64,000 nt of DNA, from assembly GCA_035772735.1 (NCBI GenBank), contig JASDFA010000007.1:75106501-75170500 (forward strand). The letters are read 5' to 3'. Positions 20,771 to 31,905 of the stretch are shown here, in pieces (the stretch's first letter is position 1; every line of letters starts with the position of its first letter). This DNA is from Datura wrightii (Eukaryota; Streptophyta; Magnoliopsida; Solanales; Solanaceae). The notes beneath the pieces were generated by a model, which saw only the letters and a list, made by a program, of their open reading frames with translations, did not search any database and had not been told where the DNA came from. A program made the translations under genes and the position numbers.

Positions 20771-20963
20771 GATTCCACAATCGTGAATAGCACAAATTAG
20801 AAGGATAAGGAGACATTTCATTGCATGATATAGATCATGAAAAAATGGAACATTTCCTAAATGTCTCATAGACTCTTCGGCATAAGTGTGGCGCGCTTCA
20901 CACTCATGAAAAAAAATCTACTCAATGCGACTTTCAGACACCTTAGAACACTTCAAACCAATG

Positions 20964-20975
20964 GCTCTGATACCA
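20964..20975 (-). promoter_or_regulatory. Primer binding site of element D
   Basis: On the minus strand TGGTATCAGAGC, a perfect 12-nt match to the usual initiator tRNA-Met primer site, 4 nt from the LTR end at 20980. Confidence 0.9.
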
Positions 20976-20979
20976 AGTT

Positions 20980-21637
20980 TGTCATGACCTGAACGGAGGC
21001 CCGAATATAGACATGGGACAGGGAGCCTCGAGAGACCCCAAGTCGATCCATGGAATAAACATTCATCTACTCAATCAATAAAACTAAAGAATTAACATGA
21101 TAATCATAGAGGAAGTCTGAAATAAACATAACATCAGAATACAAAGTGTGAAGCTTAATACATCCACGTTTGTCTAAAAAGCCTCGAAGTCTGATGAGTT
21201 GATGGGACAAGATCCTAAGTAACTCGATAAAGCTAAAACTAAAAATACGTAAAGAAATCTGATAGACATAGTCCTTGAGAGATGAGGACTCACAACAAGC
21301 GTAGAATGCTAACTCCGATAGAGTGGTTATGAACGGGGCTAAGTTTGAGTATCGGGGCCTGTATCATGAAACGATACAACATATAGTATGCAGTCAGTAT
21401 GTTATCGAGTATGCAAGGTAAGTAAAACCTCTTAGATAAGTAAAATCATTTAGAACATGCATAATAATGAACATAAACAAGTGAAAATCTGAGAGTACGG
21501 CTTGCATGCTATTCTTTCTGAAATCATGATCTCAACATAACATAACATAACATTATAATTGAATCGATTGACTCAAAGCTAAAATCTGATAGTCATGAGT
21601 AAAACTAAACATTGAGTCAAACCTACTTTAGAACATG

Positions 21638-21669
<32 letters not shown>

Positions 21670-22006
21670 TACACAACATGAGTGATAGACATATATAATT
21701 GAAACCATGGGGAACAATGGGAGACTCATCTTTTAACCGCCATACCACGATAGAGCTTACGTGGTCCCAACTATCACAATCAAGTGGGTAGAGCCATCCA
21801 AAACCTTTCCAGGGATAAGAATGATACCATGATATCGATATCAAGCACGGGGCCCAATCGGGGTAAGGGATAGCTCACAAGGGAGGTCCCTACTTAATAT
21901 ATATGTAAGTATAAACCTACGTTGGCGCGTAGTTCTGAGGCATAGGGTGATCGACCCTTAGCCTATTTGGTGGTAGACACTCTACTCCTAAAAACATCCA
22001 TATGCT
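20980..22006 (-). repeat. 5' LTR of element D, segment 1 (inner)
   Basis: Begins TGTCATGACC on the plus strand and runs to the insertion point of element B. Holds the hairpin GTATCATGAAACGATAC (21361-21377) and a short AT-rich tract at 21639-21671. It continues at 29658. No gene. Confidence 0.85.
22002..22006. repeat. Target-site duplication of element B (left)
   Basis: ATGCT, repeated at 29653-29657. The empty site CATATGCTCTCC is seen in the sister LTR at 14534. Confidence 0.9.
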
Positions 22007-23556
22007 TGATCTTGGGCATATTTACATGCACAAGTGCTATTTTTTAACTTAATTTTAGTCATGTTTGTTAATTTAATTGATTATATTCTCATGTAATTTT
22101 GTATGATTTTATGCATGAACTAACCAATATGATTAGCCCATGTTTTGTAGGTGAATTAAGCTTAGGAGGGACTATAAATGATGTTTAATGCACAAAAGGA
22201 AAGCATGGAAGTGATGTCAAATAATTCGCATGAAGAAAGCACAAGGGGTAGGCTGCCAGCACATGCCAGCATACCACAGTAGGCATTGTGCCACGCCGTG
22301 CGTGCGTGCGTGCAAGGACATGCCAAGGCAGGAGGCTTGCACATCCAGGTCGTGCCACGCCCTTCTATCAGCGCAACCAGTGGTGTGCAACACTGGGCGA
22401 CGCGCACCAGTGCAGCGCGAGGACATGCCAAGAAGCCCCAAAACAGTGGGCATGCATGATACCTCTATGCCACAGAGCTGATTCTGCGCGACAGGCAGCG
22501 TGGCACAGGGTTGTTCCATGGCCGGCCAAATTTTGCAAATTTCCATTTAGTATAATTAAACACTTAGCTCCACAAATCATTTATCACGAAATATTTTGAG
22601 AACAACGAAAAGGAGTAAAGGGAGAAGTGAAGAACTCTACCTAGGGTTCATTATTTTTCATTCTCTTTTAATCATTCTTGTAAGTACTTTACTTTAATTA
22701 TGTTTGTATGTAATTGTATGAACATGAGTAACTAAAACCCTTTCTCTAGGGTTGAGACCACATGATATGATTGTAAATGCATGAATTCTTTTTGGTTTGA
22801 GTTTTTAGTTGTTGTTTTGTCTTACATTTTTCATTATTGTTGTTTTTATACTTGATCACCGTGAAAATAAACCCATTAAGCTTAGGTAAAAGATTGAAAG
22901 AGTAACCCTATTTTAGAGCAGAAGAATGTAGGGAGCAAGTTCTTATCTTTATGATAGGATTCGCGGTTCGGATAGAAACTATACCTAATTAGCCTTGCTT
23001 AGTTAATAAAACAGGATGATAGCTAGACACCGTCTTAGAATTGTCACATCACCGCTCGTAGAAGTAGTTGTGAAGCTATGTTAGGTTAAATGATTAGAGG
23101 TGAAAAAGTCAATAATCAAGGGCACAAACCCCGTGAACCACATTCACGTAGTTAAATGGCTCACGAATTAGGATGTCACAACCTGCTCAATGATGTAGGT
23201 GTGAGACTAGCTTGTCATGTTTAGAGGCTCGAGAAACCATGAACATCGCAACTATGTGAGACAACAATTGAAGTTTTCATACTTGAACCATTGTGAATTG
23301 TAGCATTGCGTGATTATCAGGCCTTAACTCTAGTTGCTTCTTGTATTGTTTCTCAATTGTTTTGTGATCACCTCTAGATTTAATTAAAATTATCAAAAAT
23401 ATCTTAAATCAACACTTGTGAAATTTAATATAACACTTGAACTTGAATATTTACTGAATTAGTCCAGTACTTGTGAATTCGACATTCGGATCTTAAAAGG
23501 GCCACTGTATTACTTCTACGATTGCGTACACTTGCGCGTGCGCTAGGAGGCAAACA
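22007..23556 (+). repeat. 5' LTR of element B
   Basis: TGATCTTGGG...GGCAAACA. Tip hairpin CTTGGGCA...TGCACAAG, a GC-rich block at 22250-22520 with GCCACGCC/GGCATG words, a weak TATA-like TAGTATAATTAAAC near 22547, then an AT-rich leader. ORFs in the GC block are on both strands and look spurious. Confidence 0.9.
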
Positions 23557-23562
23557 AGTTTT

Positions 23563-23582
23563 TGGCGCCAGCCGAGGACTGG
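23563..23582 (+). promoter_or_regulatory. Primer binding site of element B
   Basis: TGGCGCCAGCCGAGGACTGG, six bases (AGTTTT) after the LTR end. Relative to element A's TGGCGCCGTTGCCGGGGA the centre is altered (GTTGCCGG to AGCCGAGG), but TGGCGCC and GGACTGG are kept. Confidence 0.8.
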
Positions 23583-23739
23583 CAACATTTAGTGAATTTT
23601 TAGTTTTTGTGTGATTTTTATTTTCCTTAAATGTTGAAAAACACTGTCTCAGTCCATTATATTGCAGGTATTAGATTGTCCTTGTAGAACAGGCAAGGAA
23701 TAGCTAGTTGGTGGAACCATTGTTGGAACCTGAATGCCA

Positions 23740-24960
23740 ACTACATTTTCTTAGGAGGGAAGCGCTAGATCGGAAGTTGAAAAGGTTACAAGAACAGTTA
23801 CAACAACCTCCATCAGTTGAACAAGCAGAGTTTCTACCTAATCAGATGGCAGTCTGACCAGTTCGCAAAGTGGAAATCCCACTAGCGACGAATGTGACCT
23901 CCAGTATCCGCAAACCGGAACCTGGAGGAAACTTTGAGCTTAAGAAGAAGATGGTGCAGATGTTTCATTCTAGTGGCCAATTCACTGGGATGACACATGA
24001 GGAGCCACAACAATACTTACATAATTTCTTCGAGATCAGTGACACTTTTGTCCCCACGGGAGTGTCAACTGACTATTTTTGACTCACAAACTTCCCATTT
24101 TCATTATCGGGAGAGGCAAAAATATGGTTGAAGGCTGAACCACCGAATTCCTTTACTTCTTGGGATTACCTAGCAAGGAAGTTCCTCATCAGATTCTTCC
24201 CTTCAGGCAAGACTGCCAAGCTCAGAAGGGAGATATTAAGTTTCAAGCAGAGGCCGGAGGAGAACTTATATTTGGTTTTGGAGAGATTCAAGTAATTGTT
24301 GAGAGACTACCTCCATCACCAGTAGTCCAATGAGGTGTTAGCTCACACCTTTGTAGAGAGTCTAGACCCACATATGAAGATTCTATTATACTCTGCATCG
24401 GGTGGGCAAGCACTGGAGAAGACATATGATGAGTTGTACACTCTTTTAAGCAGAATTGCTCAAGGAAACTCAGAGTGGCATAGAGAATCATCAAGAAGGG
24501 CAGGAAAGAGAGCAGTGGGGATGATAGAAGTGGACAGTGTCAATGCTTTAGCAGCACAACTAGCATCATTTCAACATCAGATGATGACTCAGTTCAACAA
24601 ACTAAGTATGAACCAACCGCAGGGATAGGTGAATTCAATTCAATAGGCTTCGACTTGGTGTGAAATCTTTGGTAATAATGGGCACAATGCTGAATCTTGC
24701 TGGGCCAATCCTGAATTAGTCAATTTTGTGGGGAATGTTTAGAGAAATAATCAGAATCTTGGAAACACCTACAATAAGAATTGGCAGAGTCACCCAAATT
24801 TTTCTTAGGGTGGCAATCAGAGTCAGAGCTAACAACAACCTCAGCAGCAACAATATTAGCAAAAAAAACATGCAGAACGGTGGCCAGTCGAGCAGCAACA
24901 ACATTGAGGAGATGTTGTAGAAAATTATGGCTACTCAGACCTAATTGGTAGAGAATCAGG
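23740..24960 (+). pseudogene. Gag of element B
   Basis: One frame with several stops. Blocks match element A: SSIRKPEPGGNFELKKKMVQ, FFEISDTFVPTGVSTDYF, stop, then WLKAEPPNSF, FLIRFFPSGKTAKLR, TFVESLDPHMKILL and ALEKTYDELYTLLSRIAQGN. The nucleocapsid knuckle is damaged: its first Cys survives, the next is Phe (WCEIFGNNGHNAESC). Stops sit where element A has R (CGA to TGA) or Q (CAG to TAG). Capsid and RNA-binding roles are lost in this copy. Confidence 0.82.
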
Positions 24961-25099
24961 CATGAATAACTTCAGATTTGAAAAATCAATAGTTGGCCAC
25001 CCCAAATCTAGAGAAGAAAAAGGGTTAATAAGTAGCTTCTCAGCACACCAGACCTTAGGAAGGGTTACCTAGTGACACAGATACAAACCCCTGATAGGT

Positions 25100-26156
25100 C
25101 AATGCCATCAGTATGAGGAGTGGCAAGAAATTGGCTGATACAACATCGAAAGAAAAGAGAAATGAGGTGCAGCCAGAGCTGGTTAGACAGGGTCCATCTA
25201 CTGACAAGGGAGATAATCAGAGTGCGACGAAACACAATGCACAATCATCATTGCAGCCAGCACCGAGACCACCACCACCATTCCCGCAAAGGCTCCAGAA
25301 GAGCAAGGAGGAAGAATCCTTTAAAAAGTTTTTTGATATTTTTAAAGAACTTCGCACCAATTTTCCCTTACTTTATGTTTTGTAGGGAATGCCAAAGTAT
25401 GCTAAGTACTTTAAAGATGTGGTGGACAAAAAAGTTAGGTTGGTGGATATCCAAATGATGGCACTAAATGAGGAGTGCAGCTATAGGGTAAGCAGAAAGA
25501 TGCCAAAAAAGCACAAGGACCCAGGGAGTTTCACCCTCCCCATACAAATTGGTAAAGCTAAAGTGATAAGGGCTCTGTGTGATTTAGGGGAAGTTGTTAA
25601 TTTAATACCCTTATCTCTATTTAACACCCTGGGGTTGGGTCAGCCGAGGCCAACACGAGTAATGTTGCAGCTGGCAGACAAGTCCATAATGTCACCAGAG
25701 GGAATAATTGAGGACCTTCTCATCAAAGTGGGAAAGTTCATTATACCTACTGATTTCATCATTCTTGACTTTAAAGTTGATTATAAGGTACAGCTGATCT
25801 TGGGATGGTCATTCTTTGCCACAGGTGGAGCCATCATAAATGTGAGAGCAGGCACCCATAAAATGAGGGTCGATGATGAAGAAAAGATCTTCAGAGTCTG
25901 CCAAAAGATCAACCCACCCACACACTACAGATATCTTTGTAAGATCGGTGTGTTGTTAGATGCTAAGTGTGGGGTGGTAGATTCCATGGGTCAATTACTG
26001 CAGGACATGATGACATTCCAGCCCGAATCTGATGGAGGGCCTAAATTAAAGAAGAAGATGGAAGAAGAAAGGGATAGAGTAGAGGCTATTCCCTCTAAAA
26101 ATAAAAAGTGGAGAAGGTGGTTCTCGAAAGGGAACACTTGTTTGGGGATATCCTGA
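25100..26156 (+). pseudogene. Protease region of element B
   Basis: A Pro-rich linker (APRPPPPFPQRLQKSKEEESFK) is followed after a TAG (25383-25385) by a long open stretch to 26156. Motifs: MPKYAKYFKDVVDKKV, MPKKHKDPGSFTLPIQIG, CDLGEVVNLIPLSLFNTLGL (Athila DLGAS, with Ala-Ser changed to Glu-Val), FIIPTDFIILDFKVD, VQLILGWSFFATGGAIINVR (GRPF changed to GWSF). After the fold comes a charged tail ending KGNTCLGIS. The active-site neighbours are altered, so activity is doubtful although 255 codons are open. Confidence 0.82.
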
Positions 26157-26199
26157 GAAGGATAGTCCACGTCATGCTGCGACTTAAAATCAGGTGCTT

Positions 26200-26217
26200 C
26201 TTGGGAGGCAAACCAAG
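26200..26217 (+). other. Hairpin after gag-pro stop in element B
   Basis: CTTGG-GAGGCAAA-CCAAG, 44 nt after the TGA at 26154-26156. Homologous to 2017-2034 of element A; the stem differs (CTTGG/CCAAG against CACGGG/CCCGTG) while the GGGAGGCAA strand is conserved. Confidence 0.7.
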
Positions 26218-28048
26218 GGTACCACAGGTACAAATTTATTTTTCTTTTGTTTTGGATTTTTTTTATTTTCACTTTTTGTTGTGGTGGTGGTGAATTAAGC
26301 ATAGATTAAGGAGAAGTCTCGGTACCCTTAGAAGAGGAAGCTAAGGAGCATGGAAAGAGGATGAGTGTGGGGATCAGTGACCCACATGTTCAAAAACGGA
26401 GGAAAACATGCTGCTAGCTAGCCCTAGACGCCTCAGGAAGTATCTCTCACCCTTATTTTAATAGTAAATGATGCTTTGGGGACATATCATGATTCAAGTG
26501 TGGGTGAGGGAAATTTTAAAATTTTGTGCTAAGTGATTTCGGGTAAATGTGGTGCTGGGTGTAATGTTTTTGTTGAAAAAGTTTGAATTGAGCACATTTC
26601 ACCCACCCTTTGATTTTTCTTTTCGGTTCTTTTTTGAAGGGGGAACTTTGAATCGATGAATAAAATTTTTTTCTTTATCTATACATACTTGGTATTAGTC
26701 ATAGTTTGGGACTTCTCCCGACGATGGATAGAAGACGACCGTCTTAAGGGAAAATTAGTCAATTAGGTTTTTTATTTTTGAACCCTTAGCTGATTGATGG
26801 CTTGATGTTGTTGTTAGGTGCCATACATGATTGTGAGATGCAAGTGTGTAAATTTTGAATCATGCTTAGCAATTGTATAACTCTGTTTGAGACACCTAGG
26901 CTCTTGAATATGACTCTATGTACTTAAAGCTTAATTCTGAATTCTTGTGATTAGCTGAGTTAAGAGTCTACTGAATTTTTCTTGAATTGAGCATGTGCTG
27001 TGAGTGTATGGCTTTTGAATATCCATGCTATTGTGTAGTGTCTAAAACTTTCCTGGTGTGTATACAAAACAAAATGAGGGATGTCGATTGTAGGAAATGA
27101 TTTAGACATTTCTTTGAATGAGCCTAATTTTTATCCTGTGCTTTACCCACCTTTACTATATGATCCTAGCTAGCCCCATTGAGCCATTAGCCTATTCTTT
27201 GCTAGCCAAAAAATGATCTTGATCCTTTCTTTTCATTAGCCTTGAATTTGATCCAAAACTCCTAATCTCTTAAGTGAAAATGCAAAAGAAGTTAAGGAGT
27301 GAGGAGTTGGAAAAAGAAAGAAAAGAGTAGTTTTCGGGAGTTGAAGAAAAGACTAAAGGTACACTACTTAAAAATGAATAAAATTTAGTAGGGGGTAGAA
27401 GAAGAAAAGAGTGGAAAAAAATTGCTTAAGTACTCCTTAGCTTAAGTGTGCCTAATGAAATGGGGGAAACAAAGAGGAAAAATGGGAGTTTAAAAGATTA
27501 AAGGAGAAGTAAGAGGATAGATATGTAGTAAAAGCACATAGGGAAGATAGTTAGTATTACTGGCCAGAATAGTACTTACCCGTCCCTTAGCCTACATTAC
27601 AACCTACCTAGTCCTACTTGATCTTACTTTCAAACATACCTAAATTAGTGGAGTAAAAAGCTAAAGGCAAGCCTATGGGTCAATACATGTTGCATGTTAA
27701 TTCTTTGTGAGAGCGAGCTTATTTCTTATTCATATATCCATACATGTTATAATTTGAAAACTTGTGAGTGAAAGATGGGTATCTCTCTTGTTGTGAGGGA
27801 ACATGTTTGATGGAGGATAAAATTCCCGTCGGATGTCTTAATGGGTTGATTTGCATGAATTTGCTTAGTTTAAGAAATGATTCTTGTGGCTAGGAAGTCT
27901 TAACATAGTTGTATGTGATTTTAATAGTTATACATTGCATGCTCTATTTTTAACTTGCTATCTAAAACAATCGTTGTATCCTTAGCTTGAATCATCTTGC
28001 TTCAATTAGTTATGTGTGAATCCTTCGTGTACATGAGATGTAATAGAG
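26218..28048 (+). other. Non-coding internal region of element B
   Basis: About 1.8 kb, AT-rich, without a convincing ORF on either strand. Includes a GTGGTGGTGGTG run and purine-rich stretches near 27290-27540. It occupies the position where pol would be. I see no remnant of RT or integrase. Confidence 0.7.
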
Positions 28049-28085
28049 TTGTTCGAGGACGAACAAGACTTTAAATGAGGGGAAG
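28049..28085 (+). promoter_or_regulatory. Pre-PPT hairpin and polypurine tract of element B
   Basis: TTGTTCG-AGGA-CGAACAA (28049-28066) is a perfect 7-bp stem with an AGGA loop, followed by TGAGGGGAAG (28076-28085), which abuts the 3' LTR start TGATC. Confidence 0.8.
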
Positions 28086-29652
28086 TGATCTCGGGCATAT
28101 TTTTGTGCCCAAGTGCTATTTTATAACTTAATTTTAGTCAAGTTTGTTAATTTAATTGATTATATTCTCATGTAATTTTGTATAATTTCATGCATGAACT
28201 AACCAATATGATTAGCCCATGTTTTGCATGTGAATTATGCTTAAGAGGGACTGAAAATGATGTTTAATGCACAAAAGGAAAGCATGGAAGTGATTGCAAA
28301 GAATCCCATGAAGAAAGCACAAGGCGTAGGCTGCCAGCACATGCCAGTGTGCCACACTAGGCAAGCAGCACGCTAGGCGTCGTGCCACGCTGTGCGCATG
28401 CGCGCGGGAGGACATGACATGGAAGGAGGCCTACGCATCCAGGTCGTGCCACGCCCTTCCATCCGCGCGACCAGTGGCTTGCCACATTATGCGACGTGCA
28501 CCAGTGCAGCGTGAGGACATGCCGAGAAGCCCCAAAATAGTAGGCATACGCAATACCTCCATGCCACGGAGCTGATGCTGCTCGATAGGTAGCATGGCAC
28601 AGGGCTGTCCATGGCCGGCCAAAATTTGCAAATTTCCATTTAGTATAAGTTTAACACTTAGCTCAACAAATCATTTATCATGAAATATTTTGAGAACAAC
28701 AGAAAGGAGCGAAGGGAGAAGTGAAGAACTCTACCTAGGGTTCATTATTTTTTATTCTCTTTTAATCATTCTTGTAAGTACTTTACTTTAATTAAGTTAG
28801 TAAGTAATTGTACGAACATGAGTGGCTAAAACCCTTCCTCTAGGGTTGAGGCCACATGATATGATTGTAAATGCATGAATTCTTCTTAGTTTGAGTTTTT
28901 AGTTGTTGTTTTGTCTTACATTATTCATTATTGTTGTTTTTAAGCTTGATCACCATGAAAACAAACTCGTTAAGCTTAGGTAGAAGCTCGAAAGAGTAAC
29001 CCTATGTTCGAACGCAAGAATGTAGGGAGAAAGTCCTTATCTTTACGATAGGATTCACAGTTAGGATAGAAACTATACCTAATTGTCCTTGCTTGGTTAA
29101 TAAGCGGGATGATATCTAGACACCGGCTTAGATTTGTCGCATTACCCTCGTAGAAGTATTTGTGAAGCTAAGTCTGGTTAAATGATTAGCGTTACGAAAT
29201 TCCATAATCAAGGGCACAAACCCCGTGAACTACATCCACATAGTTAAATTGCTCAAGAATTAGGACGTCATATCCTCGCTCAACGATGTAGGTGTGAGAC
29301 TAGTTTGTCGTGTTTAGGGGCTGGAGAGACCATGAGCATCGCATTTTAACTATGTGAGACAACAACTGAAGTTTTCATACTCGAACCATTGTGAATTGTA
29401 GCATTGCATGATTATCAGTTTTAACTCTAGTTGATTCTTATTTTGTTTCTCTATTGTTTTGTGATCACCTCTACGTTTAATTAAAATTATCCAAAATCTC
29501 TTAAATCAACACTTGTAAAATTTAATATAACACTTGGGTTGAATATTCATTGAATTAGTCCAGTCCTTGGGGGTTCGACATCTGGCTCTTAAAAGGGCAA
29601 TTGTATTGCTTGTACTACCGCATACGCTTGCACGAGCACTGGGGCGCAAACA
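28086..29652 (+). repeat. 3' LTR of element B
   Basis: TGATCTCGGG...GCGCAAACA, 1567 bp, collinear with the 5' LTR. GC block at 28330-28620. The tip hairpin reads CTCGGGCA...TGCCCAAG. The following ATGCT (29653-29657) is the right target duplication. Confidence 0.9.
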
Positions 29653-29657
29653 ATGCT

Positions 29658-30150
29658 CTCCATCATTTTTCAATTAAGCTCAACAACATCTATCAACGAA
29701 GCTCAATAATAAAATAAATCTCAAATATAAAAATATCTAGATGAGAAGCTTTAGCTGAAACCAAACCACTAGCTGAGAAATAATTAGGAGTCTTCGCTCC
29801 AAAACCATGAGGTAGGCTTAATTCGGGAAATCATAAATCATACCTAAACATGTGGCCATTTCCCAATACTTTACAATCTTGAAGATACTCAATTCACTTG
29901 AAAACACAAATGTAAACATGGGTAACTTGATAACATGTTTTTCATCAATAATTTCTCATCATACTTGTACATTCATCATAAACCTCAACTTTTATGAATT
30001 TCTCATCAATGAGAATTTTAATTTATAAAACTTGAAACATGAATATAATTGAAAACAATATAAAACTTGCCCATGAATCATAATTCCATAGTAGAAACAT
30101 ATTTAAATCATACCCATGTACATAATTAGGAATTTCATGCATTAGGTTAA
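29658..30150 (-). repeat. 5' LTR of element D, segment 2
   Basis: Continuation of the D LTR between element B and the solo LTR, collinear with 14539-15025 of the D 3' LTR (blocks CTCTCCAT, GAAGCTTTAGCT, CATACCCATGTA). The last five bases, GTTAA, are the left duplication of the solo LTR. Confidence 0.85.
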
Positions 30151-30283
30151 TGTTATACCCCGTAAAAATTCCCAATACATAGATGGCTTATTCGCGTGTT
30201 GGTTGAGAGTATTTGAAAGCCATACATGCTAGAAAAAGGCCCGGGAAAAGACTGGATAAGAAACCTGTCGAACCATCACGGAA

Positions 30284-30386
30284 GGAGCCGGGGCAGAGCC
30301 CCTCCGCGATGGCAACGTGTCACGGAGGTGGAGCCTCCGCGTTGGCTCCGTGACACCTTGGCCCTATCCAGGCCCAAGTATATAAA
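30284..30386 (+). promoter_or_regulatory. GC inverted repeat plus TATA box in the family E LTR
   Basis: 30317-30356: 11-bp perfect arms with 18 nt between them (the spacer holds CCTCCGCG). TATATAAA starts 23 nt downstream. Read in promoter direction, the spacer motif CTCCGCG has the same orientation as in the Athila-like LTR at 5550-5591. Confidence 0.65.
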
Positions 30387-31680
30387 CCCCTCACTTCGGT
30401 TTACTTCATATAATTCTTATAATTTCCAGAGAAACCGAGAGAATACAGGGGAGAACGAAGATTCCTTACAAATATTCATCCGATTACGCCATTAAACGCG
30501 GTCCAAACTCAAATTAACTCCAAATACCGAGGTATTAAGCAGTAAGGAGCATTCCTACGAATTTAGTTTCGCCAAATTCGGCCGGCGAATCATCGTGCAA
30601 CCGAACTAAGGTAAGTGGAATTGCTCCAAATTAGTGTCAATATACTCTTAGCCTTAAAGTGAATATTTCTCCCTTCTGGACTTTCGAGAAATAGCGAGTT
30701 TTTGACCGTCTTTTGATAAGCCAAAATTTAGGCTATAAATATATTGAAAGTGACGTTTTCTTTCAGAATATCGGTGTATTTAGTTCTGATTGACATGTAT
30801 ATGAATGTAGTTGGGAGAAACAGCAGAAGTACTGACGGAAATCACATCGGTCAGTCGGGTACTCAGAAACCAGGCATGTAAAGCTATTCTTTCGGCAAGC
30901 CAGGAAGTATAGTCTAGAAAATAAATAGAATAAAGGATATTAACAGATACCCAGCGTACAGGAATGATTTTGGTACAATTTCCAGCAAGCATGCTAGTAT
31001 ATCATTACGTATCATACGATAATCAGAATAACGGATAGTTAGATGATTTTAGATAGTAATGTGGTATCAGCTAGTAGCTCAGCATGTTCTTACGTAATAC
31101 CCAGAATGGAAGTTGTAAAAGTAGTATAATGAATTAGCAAGATTACAGATAGTATGTATTACATTTGTTGAGACTGTAACCGGTAACAAATGGCACATCT
31201 TATGTTATCGAGCTATATCCAGTTATAGATGGCATGTTCTATGTTATTGAGTTATATCCAGATGTATCAGTAATCAGATATAGAAATAGCTCCAGATACA
31301 GATGTAGCTCCAGAAATAGATATGGCTCTAGAAACTGATATAACTTCAGATCACGGATAACAATAATCATATAAACCGATAAGGGCCAGGTAGCAGTTAG
31401 TCCAGCAATCAGAAACAGTGTAAAGTAGGATATACATCAGTTGTTTAATACAGACTGGCCTTGAAATAAAAGAAGAGAATATGATTAGTATTTTTCATTT
31501 GAGCATGCTTGCTGTGTATGTGTTTTGCATGTTGAGACTTGTTATGGCATGTGGGTGTCCCTTAGCATCCCTGCCGCACCTGGGTTATAGCTGTGTCGAT
31601 ATCAGATTCAGATACCGCCCCCAGTTGGGTGATGCCGTCTGCCTAAAGGACGATGATGGCCGACCACCATAATAATAATT

Positions 31681-31905
31681 TCCAGATTACCCTGCTTGCA
31701 GGGGCAGTTTAGTTTACTCTACGCAGAGCCAGATTACCCTGTTTACAGGGGCAGACTACTTTATGCACCCTTGTGGCCGGGGGCAGTTTCAGATTCAGAT
31801 TTTTATAAAATTACCCTGTTGCGTGTTTACACCCAGGGGCAGTTTCAGTCACAGATACAGCAACAGATTACCCCGTTGAGCGCTTGCGCCCAGAGGCAGG
31901 AATCT
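31681..31905 (+). repeat. Degenerate tandem repeat with CAGATTACCCTG units
   Basis: About four diverged units of the form AGATTACCCTG, a short variable spacer, CAGGGGCAG. ACCCTG and CAGGGG can pair within each unit. It lies in the middle of the solo LTR. An upstream stretch (31200-31370) has short CCAGATA/CAGAAATAGATAT repeats. Confidence 0.6.

Larger units (their letters stand above)
22007..29652 (+). mobile_element. Complete non-autonomous Athila-like element B (gag-pro only)
   Basis: 7646 bp, two LTRs (22007-23556 and 28086-29652), 5-bp duplication ATGCT, primer site, gag and protease, then about 1.9 kb without coding potential, and a polypurine tract. No RT, RNase H or integrase. By eye the first 240 bases of the two LTRs differ at roughly 8 percent, so it is not recent. 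It is nested in the D 5' LTR and so is younger than D. The structure equals that of element A apart from lacking the accessory ORF. Confidence 0.92.

Noticed and set aside
22162..22599. ORFs of 70-110 codons with Cys/His-rich composition
   Set aside because: GC-rich block of the B LTR; not conserved as frames between the 5' and 3' LTRs (28212-28631 reads differently).
26218..28048. Possible hidden pol remnant in element B
   Set aside because: I looked for FIDD, GLTNAP, DRGTQF and zinc-region blocks in all frames and saw none; left as non-coding.
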